Of a stretch of DNA of 34,579 bases, positions 6,961 to 13,902 are shown piece after piece. The first letter of the stretch is position 1. Each line of letters opens with the position of its first letter. The DNA lies in NCBI GenBank assembly GCA_003140075.1, contig PLIO01000169.1, positions 1-34,579 of the forward strand, read 5' to 3'. This DNA comes from Acidobacteriaceae bacterium (GTDB taxonomy: Bacteria > Acidobacteriota > Terriglobia > Terriglobales > Acidobacteriaceae). The translations under genes and the position numbers were made by a program. Below the pieces are notes generated by a model. It was not told the origin of the DNA and did no database searches. It was given only the letters and a program-made list of their open reading frames with translations.

Positions 6961-9354
6961 ATGTCTGCGACCATTCAGGCTGCCGCGCCAGTTTCTTCGT
7001 CCACAGAAATTCCCGACCGCACGCTTCTCGTGGGTTTGGGGCTCACCAGTTTCGCCGCGCTATTGCTGGAGCTGGCGCTCACTCGATTGTTCTCCGTGGT
7101 GCTCTTCTATCATTTCGCGTTTCTTGCGATTTCGATTGCGCTGCTTGGACTCGGCGCCGGCGGAGTGTTTGCCTACCTGCTGAAGGAGCGTCTCGCCCGC
7201 ACCGCTACCCGCACGCTGGCGGCGCGCCTGTGCATCGACAATTCAATCCTCGTGCTGATCGTGGTGGAGGTGGTTCTGCACGTCCCGGTGGCGCTGATGG
7301 TCTCGGGAAGGAATTTCCTGCACCTAACCGCCTTGTATGTCGTGTCCGCGCTGCCTTTTTTCCTGACTGGGCTGCTGTTTTCGGTGGTCTTTGCGCGCGA
7401 GACCTGGCGTGTCTCCCGGCTCTACGCGGCCGATCTCAGCGGTGGAGCGTTGGCGTGCCTGGCGGTGGTTCCCCTGCTCAACTGGATCGGAGGACCGAAC
7501 ACAATTCTGGCGGCCGCCGTGGTGATGGCTGTTGCCGCTGTCGTTTGGGCGTCTTCCTTGACTCAGCGGAAAATCGCGGGATACTTGGTAGCTTTTTTCG
7601 TCGTACTCATCGCCGCAAATCACTCCAACCAGTTGATCGATGTGGTCTACGCCAAGGGCGTGTTCCGCAACCCGGCCTGGGTGGAGTTCGCGCGTTGGAA
7701 CGCTTTGTCGCGCGTCGAAGTGGACCACCAGGGTCAAGCCAAGGCCATCGTCATCGATGCCGACGCTTCCACCGCCATTATGAGTTGCGACCTGGCGCAC
7801 TGGCGTGGTTCTGGGTGGGAAAAAGCCCTCATGTCGGGTCCACCCGCGTTGGCCAACGTTCTGCGTCCGCGCGGGGAGTACGCCATCATCGGGCCGGGCG
7901 GCGGCGTAGATGTGCTGCGCGCCGTGGCCAACGGCAGCCCCAGCGTAACCGGCATTGAAATCAACCCCATCATTGCCGATACGATCATGCGCGGGCGTTA
8001 CGCCGACTACAGTCAGCATCTCTATGAGCGTCCTGAGGTGCATATTCACGTAACCGACGGCCGGTCCTACCTACGCTCCACCCCGCAACAGTTCGACGTG
8101 GTGCAAATGACGCTGGTCGATACCTGGGCCTCGACCGCGGCCGGAGCTTTCGCCCTGAGTGAAAACAACCTCTACACGGTGGAAGCCTTCCGGGAATATT
8201 TTGAGCATCTCAAACCGGAGGGCATGGTTGCCATTACGCGCTGGGAGTTCGAGCGGCCGCGGGAGGCTCTGCGCGTGGTTTCAGTGGCCATGCAGGCGCT
8301 GCACAGTCTTGGCGTCGCCGATCCGGCGCGCAACTTTATCGTGGCTTCGCAAGGGGCGCTCGATGAAGACGGGATTCCAGTGGTGGTGCTGGCCAAGAAA
8401 ACCGCTTTCACCGCAGCAGAAGAGTCCGCCGTGCAGGATCATTTCGCGCGATATGACGAACTCGATCCGCTTTATCTGCCTTCGCAGCCGGGACACAATC
8501 CGTTTTCCGCTCTGATCGCAAGCAACGATCCTTACCGGTTCGCACAGAGTTATGCCTACAATGTGGCGCCGGTCACCGACAATGCGCCGTTTTTCTTCTT
8601 CACACTCAAAGCCAGGCAAATTCTCGGAGAAGAAGGTCTGCAAGGCGCAATCGACTGGAAGGTCAACCTGGGGGTGCTGGTTCTTCTCCTGGTGCTGGTC
8701 ATTTCTCTGGTCGCCGTAGTGGGCTTCCTGATTCTGCCGCTTGCGCTGCACGGAGTCCGGCAATCGCCGCTTCCTCTGCTCTATTTCGTGGCCGTCGGTC
8801 TGGGTTACATACTTGTGGAGATTGCGTTCATCCAGCGCTTCGTACTCTTTCTGGGACACCCCACCTATGCGCTGACCGTGGTCATCTTCTTGCTGATGTT
8901 GTCGAGCGGAGCGGGAAGCCTGTTTTCGCGCCGATGGCTCCATCGTACTCAAATGGCTTGGATGCCGCTGGTGCTGGTGATCGTCGCGTTGATTGCCAAC
9001 ATATTTCTTTTGCCGCGTGCGCTGCCTGCCTGGGTGGGGCTGGCATTTGGCGTTCGGCTGGTGGTTAGCGGCGTGCTGCTGATACCTCTCGGCTTCGTGA
9101 TGGGAATGCCATTCCCGACCGGCTTACGAGCACTGGCTGCTGGCTCCGGCATCGAAGTTCCCAGCGGAGCCACTGCCGCCGACAATGCCGTGGAGTGGGC
9201 CTGGGCAATGAACGCCGCCGCCAGCGTGCTCGGTTCCGTGCTGGCCATGGTGATCGCAATCCAGTTTGGCCTGACTGTGACCCTGGCCTGTGGAGTTGCC
9301 GCCTACCTGCTCGCGCTCTTGCTGCTGCCAGCCCTTCGCCCGCAGCAGGCCTGA
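6961..9354 (+). CDS. polytopic membrane protein with spermidine-synthase-like core
   Basis: 797 residues with three parts. Residues ~20-240: several transmembrane helices. Residues ~300-560: a Rossmann methyltransferase fold like spermidine synthase, with the nucleotide loop GPGGG (311-315), the acidic strand GIEIN (331-335) and VTDGRSYLR around Asp366. After ~570: six or so more transmembrane helices. The stretch VDTWASTAAGAFALSENNLYT is typical of membrane-fused spermidine-synthase-like proteins. These are common in environmental genomes and their substrate is unknown, so aminopropyl transfer is not claimed. ATG 6961 is preferred over an in-frame ATG at 6895 because a promoter-like box lies between them. 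A TTG-started MCE gene follows after 95 nt. Confidence 0.8.
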   Translation: MSATIQAAAPVSSSTEIPDRTLLVGLGLTSFAALLLELALTRLFSVVLFYHFAFLAISIALLGLGAGGVFAYLLKERLARTATRTLAARLCIDNSILVLIVVEVVLHVPVALMVSGRNFLHLTALYVVSALPFFLTGLLFSVVFARETWRVSRLYAADLSGGALACLAVVPLLNWIGGPNTILAAAVVMAVAAVVWASSLTQRKIAGYLVAFFVVLIAANHSNQLIDVVYAKGVFRNPAWVEFARWNALSRVEVDHQGQAKAIVIDADASTAIMSCDLAHWRGSGWEKALMSGPPALANVLRPRGEYAIIGPGGGVDVLRAVANGSPSVTGIEINPIIADTIMRGRYADYSQHLYERPEVHIHVTDGRSYLRSTPQQFDVVQMTLVDTWASTAAGAFALSENNLYTVEAFREYFEHLKPEGMVAITRWEFERPREALRVVSVAMQALHSLGVADPARNFIVASQGALDEDGIPVVVLAKKTAFTAAEESAVQDHFARYDELDPLYLPSQPGHNPFSALIASNDPYRFAQSYAYNVAPVTDNAPFFFFTLKARQILGEEGLQGAIDWKVNLGVLVLLLVLVISLVAVVGFLILPLALHGVRQSPLPLLYFVAVGLGYILVEIAFIQRFVLFLGHPTYALTVVIFLLMLSSGAGSLFSRRWLHRTQMAWMPLVLVIVALIANIFLLPRALPAWVGLAFGVRLVVSGVLLIPLGFVMGMPFPTGLRALAAGSGIEVPSGATAADNAVEWAWAMNAAASVLGSVLAMVIAIQFGLTVTLACGVAAYLLALLLLPALRPQQA

Positions 9355-9364
9355 GCTGCATTTT

Positions 9365-9373
9365 TGTTATGAT
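9365..9373 (+). promoter_or_regulatory. extended -10 box ahead of the MCE gene
   Basis: TGTTATGAT matches the extended -10 form with one change. The start would be near 9380, giving a leader of about 70 nt before the TTG at 9450. Confidence 0.4.
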
Positions 9374-9449
9374 GCTGGAACGGGGCGGCGATGTGGTGCT
9401 GTTCCGTGCATTGCCGAAGAAAACGCAGATTGCGGTCTGAGGAAATCAT

Positions 9450-10529
9450 TTGCCGAGCCAGAAGCAGCTCAAATGGTCGCAACTTCGCGTAGGCCTCACG
9501 GTGATCATCGCCAGCCTGGTGTTGGGGGTGCTCCTATTTCTCATGTCCGGCACCAGTGGTCTCCTCTCCCACCGGATCACCCTGGTGTCATTCTTTGACA
9601 ATGCCGAGGGTTTGCGCGTGGGCGCCCCGGTGCGGCTCAGCGGTGTCGATATCGGCAACGTTTCAGCGATTCGCATTGTTCCAGATAAAGACAAGCAGCT
9701 GACTCCCGTCGAAGTGATCATGAAGGTGAGCACCAAGTACAGCTTCAACCTGCGCCGCGATTCCGTCACGTCTCTCGACACCGCCGGCGTGCTGGGCGAA
9801 ACCTACATGGATATCGACAGCGTGCAGGCCATCGGACCGCCGGCGCAGAACGGCGATACACTCCCGACGCAGGTCCATCCCGACTTCAACGAAGTGGTGC
9901 GCTCCAGCCAGAGCACGCTGCAGAACATGGACGCGCTGCTCAAGCGCGCCGACCGCATCCTGGCCTTTGCGGAAAGCGGCAAAGGCTCACTCGGCAAGTT
10001 GATTTACGATCCCACTCTCTACAATCGCTTCTCGGCTACGGTGGCGGATTTCCAGGGAATTGTCGATCAGATCGCCCAGGGAAAAGGCAGCCTGGGCCAG
10101 TTAGTCAATAGCAACGACGCCTACAACAAGTTCGTCGCCACTCTCGACAAGATGAATGGCGTCATTGACGACATGCAGCAGGGCAAAGGGACAGCGGGGA
10201 AATTCCTGAAGGATCCGTCTCTCTATAACAATGCCAACGACACGATCGTGAATTTGAAAAAGGTGAGCGAGGACCTCAATGCGGGCAAGGGGACCGCGGG
10301 CCGGTTGCTCAAGGACGAGGAACTGGCGAAGAAGATCGACACCACGGTGACCAAGCTATCCGCACTGACCAGCGAACTCGAGGCAGGCCAGGGAACGGTG
10401 GGAAAGCTGCTTAAAGACGAGTCACTCTACAACAACGCCAACCAGATGCTGACGGAAAGCCGGGATCTGCTGAAAGCGTTCCGCGAGAATCCCAAGAAGT
10501 ATCTCAGCATCAAGCTGCACATCTTCTAG
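9450..10529 (+). CDS. MCE/MlaD family protein with five 34-residue C-terminal repeats
   Basis: Probable substrate-binding part of an envelope lipid transporter. 359 residues. One N-terminal membrane helix (about 12-33) is followed by a single MCE domain (about 42-125: FFDNAEGLRVGAPVRLSGVDIG, ...GVLGETYMDID). From 177 to 346 there are five back-to-back repeats of exactly 34 residues, each starting GKGS/GKGT/GQGT followed by xGKLLKDxxLYN. Such repeats are seen in other soil-bacterium MCE proteins; they should be helical. TTG start has GAGG 8 nt upstream. Unusually, no permease (MlaE) or ATPase (MlaF) gene is next to it. A long word-repeat hairpin begins right after the stop. Confidence 0.85.
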   Translation: MPSQKQLKWSQLRVGLTVIIASLVLGVLLFLMSGTSGLLSHRITLVSFFDNAEGLRVGAPVRLSGVDIGNVSAIRIVPDKDKQLTPVEVIMKVSTKYSFNLRRDSVTSLDTAGVLGETYMDIDSVQAIGPPAQNGDTLPTQVHPDFNEVVRSSQSTLQNMDALLKRADRILAFAESGKGSLGKLIYDPTLYNRFSATVADFQGIVDQIAQGKGSLGQLVNSNDAYNKFVATLDKMNGVIDDMQQGKGTAGKFLKDPSLYNNANDTIVNLKKVSEDLNAGKGTAGRLLKDEELAKKIDTTVTKLSALTSELEAGQGTVGKLLKDESLYNNANQMLTESRDLLKAFRENPKKYLSIKLHIF

Positions 10530-10532
10530 CGG

Positions 10533-10627
10533 ATTGAGCGATTGGGAAATTTAGTAATTGAGTAATTGGAAAACTTCCGCGCAGATTTTTTTAATTACTC
10601 AATTGCTAAATTTCCCAACTACTAAAT
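10533..10627. repeat. word-repeat hairpin H1 (8-nt word near ATTTAGTA)
   Basis: Left arm is a run of octamers ATTGAGCG, ATTGGGAA, ATTTAGTA, ATTGAGTA. The right arm is their reverse complement. The core stem 10542-10567 pairs with 10593-10618 over 26 bp with a single G.T-type change and a 25-nt loop. It is AT-rich within GC-rich DNA and nearly fills the gap between the convergent MCE and phzF genes, so it may also terminate transcription. Confidence 0.85.
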
Positions 10628-10649
10628 TCCTTTCTATCGCGAGCATGCT

Positions 10650-11441
10650 TCAGATCTCCGCCTCGCCTTCCAGATAGAAGACGCAGCTGCCTTCCAGCTC
10701 GATGCGATCGCCCGCTAAGCGGCAAACGATCTCTCCTCCGCGCCGCGAGGCCTGGTCTGCGCGAAGCGCAGTCTTGCCCAACCGCTTGGCCCAATAGGGC
10801 GCGAGCATGCAGTGCGCCGCTCCGGTTACAGGATCTTCCGGGATTCCCTTAGCCGGCGCGAAGTAGCGGCTCACGAAATCGTAAGCCCCATCTCCGTCTC
10901 CTGGCGCGGTCACGATCACTCCGGGGCGGTCCATGCGGGCCAGCGCCGCCATATCGGGAGCAATCTCACGCACGACCTCCGCACTCTCCAGCACGGCCAT
11001 GTAGTTAAATGCGTTGCCGAGAACTTCAACCGGCACGACACCCATCGCTTCGGCTAATCCGGGCGGCGTCGAAACCTTCTCGGATGACCGAGCCGGGAAG
11101 TTCATGACATAACCCGCCTCCGCACGCCTTACCGTCAGCGGCCCACTCGCCGAATGAAAGACCACACTACTGCGTCCAGGTTCCAGCCGCTCCATCACCA
11201 CTGCAGCGCTGGCCAGCGTGGCGTGGCCGCACAACGGCACCTCGACCATGGGCGTAAACCAGCGCAGTCGATAGTCGTTGCCTTCGGGAACCAGAAAGGC
11301 GGCCTCAGCGAGGTTGTTCTCCGCTGCAATCGCCTGCAAGACCGCGTCACTGAGAAAGCTATTCATCGGCATCACTGCGGCGGGATTTCCTGCGAAGCGG
11401 CGGGTGGTGAAGGCGTCGACTTGGAAGATTGGCGTGCGCAT
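10650..11441 (-). CDS. PhzF family isomerase/epimerase-like protein
   Basis: Cytoplasmic protein with the diaminopimelate-epimerase fold, 263 residues (family 260-300). Motifs: FAGNPAAV (16-23), ENNLAEAAFL with the probable catalytic Glu46, EVPLCGHATLAS, and EDPVTGAAH in the second half-domain. The two-lobed architecture is complete. PhzF itself isomerises a phenazine precursor, but most chromosomal homologues have no known substrate and no phenazine genes occur here. There is no Shine-Dalgarno; instead the minus strand just upstream reads TCCTCCT, an anti-Shine-Dalgarno sequence. It lies between two AT-rich word-repeat hairpins. Confidence 0.88.
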   Translation of the reverse strand: MRTPIFQVDAFTTRRFAGNPAAVMPMNSFLSDAVLQAIAAENNLAEAAFLVPEGNDYRLRWFTPMVEVPLCGHATLASAAVVMERLEPGRSSVVFHSASGPLTVRRAEAGYVMNFPARSSEKVSTPPGLAEAMGVVPVEVLGNAFNYMAVLESAEVVREIAPDMAALARMDRPGVIVTAPGDGDGAYDFVSRYFAPAKGIPEDPVTGAAHCMLAPYWAKRLGKTALRADQASRRGGEIVCRLAGDRIELEGSCVFYLEGEAEI

Positions 11442-11452
11442 AGTTCAGGAGG

Positions 11453-11535
11453 ATTTAGTAATTTCGTAATTGAAAAACTCCTCAGTGCAGTTTTGTTTTC
11501 AATTACAAAATTACTTAATTACTAAATTACCAAAT
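11453..11535. repeat. word-repeat hairpin H2 (8-nt word near ATTTAGTA)
   Basis: Octamers ATTTAGTA, ATTTCGTA, ATTGAAAA on the left. The right arm, reverse-complemented, reads ATTTGGTA, ATTTAGTA, ATTAAGTA, ATTTTGTA, ATTGAAAA. The core stem 11458-11476 pairs with 11496-11514 with one mismatch; the loop is 19 nt. The words are related to those of H1, 0.9 kb away, the only pair of elements here sharing a word. It fills the gap between the DUF1634 gene and phzF. Confidence 0.82.
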
Positions 11536-11540
11536 TCCCT

Positions 11541-11840
11541 TCAGTGTTCTCCGATTCCGAAAACCGCGCCCAGCAGCAGAATCGTCAATACGCCAAAAGA
11601 GATTGCCCCGTATTTCCAATCTTTTTCCCGCAGAAAAAGAATGGCTGCAACTGCCACGCGCACCACCGGAGTAGCCAGCATAAGCAACACACCCGCGCGT
11701 TCGATCTCTCCTGGAATGCGGCCATGGACGAAGAGTCCGGTCAGCAATCCTGCCAGCATGATGAAGAAACATCCGAACGCGCCCACACGCAACACCAGGG
11801 CAATCACGCGATCGAAGCCCGGCTCCCGCAGTTGGCTCAC
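11541..11840 (-). CDS. DUF1634 membrane protein, partner of the TauE/SafE exporter
   Basis: Integral membrane protein of 99 residues with three hydrophobic helices: about 12-38 (VIALVLRVGAFGCFFIML), 48-68 (VLLMLATPVVRVAVAAILF) and 76-96. It starts inside the last codons of the TauE/SafE gene (overlap 11837-11840, ATGA-type), implying translational coupling. DUF1634 proteins are regularly found beside TauE/SafE permeases; their role is thought to be accessory but is unproven. Confidence 0.82.
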   Translation of the reverse strand: MSQLREPGFDRVIALVLRVGAFGCFFIMLAGLLTGLFVHGRIPGEIERAGVLLMLATPVVRVAVAAILFLREKDWKYGAISFGVLTILLLGAVFGIGEH

Positions 11841-12634
11841 GCAGCACCTCCCGCAAGCAGGTGCATAATCATATGGCCCGCCAGATAGAGCATGATCGCA
11901 ACCAGCAGATAGACGACATATTTCGTTTGCACGCGTGGCGCCAGGCGCGCGCCCAGCAGCGATCCTAAGAAGACGCCGACCGCCAGCGGAGCGGCGATCT
12001 CCACAAGAATGTCACCGCGCCGGTAGTACACGATGGCGCTGGCCGCGGCAGTGACTCCGATCATGAAGTTCGACGTGGCCGTGGCCACCATCAGCGGAAC
12101 ATTCATGAAGAGGTACATCACGGGAACTTTGATGGGGCCGCCGCCGATTCCGAGCAGGCCGGAAAGTCCGCCCGCGACCAGAGAAGCGCCCAGCCCGAGC
12201 GGATAGCGCTGCGGCTCATATGGTGGGATCACGGTTTCGCCATTGTTCGTGGCGGGAGCCTCCTCGTCTTTTATTCTGCCGCCCCGCACCAGGATGGTGA
12301 CGGAGCTGTACAACAGGAAGCCGGCGAAGAGCCCTTCAAGAACATTGCGGTTGAAATATCCGACCAGATAAGCGGTCACCGCCGCGCCCAAAGCCGTTGC
12401 CAGTTCGAGCGTCATCCCGAGACGAATGTCGGTGGTGTGGCGCTGGAGATGCACCGAAGAACTCGCCGCCGAAGTAGTAATCACGGCCACGAGACTAGTT
12501 CCAATCGCCTGCCGGATGGGAATTCCAAAGTGCAGGGCCAGGATGGGAGTGAGCAAAACGCCGCCGCCGATGCCGGTCAACGCTCCCAGCAACCCCGCGA
12601 AGAAGCCCAGCAGCACCAGAAGCGCACTCAGCAT
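11837..12634 (-). CDS. TauE/SafE family sulfite/organic anion permease
   Basis: Inner-membrane transporter, 265 residues, about eight helices in two related halves. Each half begins with the family motif: FFAGLLGALTGIGGGVLLTP in the N-terminal half and LSGLLGIGGGPIKVPVMYL in the second. The family exports or imports sulfite, sulfoacetate or related small anions; the substrate here cannot be read. The frame is open up to 12754, but that would run into lipA; ATG 12634 gives a normal first helix and lies 7 nt after the lipA stop. Likely co-transcribed with lipA and DUF1634. Confidence 0.88.
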   Translation of the reverse strand: MLSALLVLLGFFAGLLGALTGIGGGVLLTPILALHFGIPIRQAIGTSLVAVITTSAASSSVHLQRHTTDIRLGMTLELATALGAAVTAYLVGYFNRNVLEGLFAGFLLYSSVTILVRGGRIKDEEAPATNNGETVIPPYEPQRYPLGLGASLVAGGLSGLLGIGGGPIKVPVMYLFMNVPLMVATATSNFMIGVTAAASAIVYYRRGDILVEIAAPLAVGVFLGSLLGARLAPRVQTKYVVYLLVAIMLYLAGHMIMHLLAGGAA

Positions 12635-12641
12635 GCCGCGT

Positions 12642-13562
12642 TTACGATACCACCCGCGGAGTGGATGTGGACTCGGCCTGCTCATGTGCGTGGTAGCTGG
12701 AGCGCACCATGGGGCCGGACTCGACGTGCCGGAAGCCGAAGCGCAACGCCTCATTTCGCAACTCGCGGAACTCCTCAGGCGTGTAGAAACGCGCGATGGG
12801 CAAATGATCGCGCGATGGGCGCAGGTACTGGCCTACAGTAAGAATATCAACGCCGCGGCCGCCGAGATCGCGGAATACTTCGACCAGCTCTTCCGTGGAT
12901 TCGCCGAGCCCGACCATCACGCCACTCTTCGTCACCATGCCCGGAGAGAATTTCTTGGCGTTCTCGAGCAGCGTGAGCGTGCGCTCATAGCGCGCGCCGG
13001 AGCGCACGGCACGATAAAGACGCGGCACAGTTTCGGTGTTGTGATTGAGCACGTCCGGCTGCGCCTCGAGCACGATCTTCAACGGCTCTTCGAGACCTTG
13101 AAAATCCGGAATCAGCACCTCGATGCGGCAATCGGAAATCAGCTCGCGAATCTCGCGAATGGTCTGGGCAAAAACCTTGGCGCCACCAACGTTATCATCG
13201 TCGCGATTTACGCTGGTCACGACCGCATGTTTCAAACCCAGCGTAGCCACAGCCTCAGCCACGCGGCGCGGCTCGTCCCAGTCGATCGGCTCGGGCCGGC
13301 CCTTCGGCACGGCGCAGAATCCGCAACGCCGGGTGCAGATATCGCCCAGCAACATGAAGGTTGCGGTCTTGTGATTCCAGCACTCGCCGATGTTCGGACA
13401 CTGCGCCGACTCGCAGACGGTATGCAGCCCCAGTCCGCGCGCCAGCTTCTTGAGCGCGTGAAAGTTCTCCCCGACGGGCGCTTTGGCCCGCAGCCAGTCT
13501 GGTTTGGGCACACGAACCGGCGGCCCGAGCTCGATCTGAATCAGTTGAGAAGTACCGGCCAT
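12642..13562 (-). CDS. lipA: lipoyl synthase
   Basis: Radical SAM enzyme that inserts two sulfurs into octanoyl-lipoyl domains. 306 residues, normal length. The auxiliary iron-sulfur cluster cysteines are C50, C55 and C61 (CESAQCPNIGEC) and the radical SAM cysteines are C76, C80, C83 (CTRRCGFC). The C-terminal RSSYHA motif, which supplies the serine ligand, is at GPMVRSSYHA. Upstream, TGATAAAAT (extended -10) ends 7 nt before the ATG, so the mRNA is probably leaderless. The TauE/SafE gene follows after 7 nt. No lipB is in the window. Confidence 0.97.
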   Translation of the reverse strand: MAGTSQLIQIELGPPVRVPKPDWLRAKAPVGENFHALKKLARGLGLHTVCESAQCPNIGECWNHKTATFMLLGDICTRRCGFCAVPKGRPEPIDWDEPRRVAEAVATLGLKHAVVTSVNRDDDNVGGAKVFAQTIREIRELISDCRIEVLIPDFQGLEEPLKIVLEAQPDVLNHNTETVPRLYRAVRSGARYERTLTLLENAKKFSPGMVTKSGVMVGLGESTEELVEVFRDLGGRGVDILTVGQYLRPSRDHLPIARFYTPEEFRELRNEALRFGFRHVESGPMVRSSYHAHEQAESTSTPRVVS

Positions 13563-13902
13563 TGGTTTGATTTTATCAGTTCAGGCCTTGGGCGACGGAC
13601 GGAGGAGCCGTCGTCGACCTCTGGTTGCCGACCAGTCAGCGTGACTAGCCGGTTATGGGCCTTGGGACTAAAAGTCGCGAAGTTTCCCGGCTGCCCTGGA
13701 AGGCTTGTTGATGTCCGATGCCGGGCCTCCGCAAAGTCTCCGGGGTAGACGGGACCCTGGTCGTCGCATTGTTTGACCCTGAGAAAAGAACAGGCGATTG
13801 CTGTTCGTCAGGCATCGTGCGCACGAGGTACAAATGGCACAGCGGGCGCTTCGAAGCATTTGGCAAGAGCGAACGTGAAGCACTGGAAGAACGTCGACTG
13901 AC
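13563..13902. other. 340-nt gap between lipA and recG, largely unexplained
   Basis: Besides the lipA -10 box the gap holds a short inverted repeat AGTCA-GCG-TGACT and a GACGGAC/GTCGTC-type stem near 13590-13615. Short open frames run through it on both strands (for example 13718-13927 plus) without a recognisable domain or ribosome-binding site. It could be a decayed gene or a repeat; I cannot tell. Confidence 0.4.
13570..13578 (-). promoter_or_regulatory. extended -10 box of lipA, leaderless arrangement
   Basis: On the minus strand TGATAAAAT (TG + n + TAAAAT) is followed by CAAACCA and then the lipA ATG. A start 7 nt after the box coincides with the ATG itself. No Shine-Dalgarno is present. 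Confidence 0.5.

Noticed and set aside
6801..7958. Plus-strand frame of 385 codons
   Set aside because: Out of frame with the membrane protein gene at 6961, starts within a repeat, no hydrophobic pattern.
12426..13748. Long plus-strand open frame (440 codons)
   Set aside because: Antisense to lipA and TauE/SafE, both well identified; composition is that of a shadow frame.
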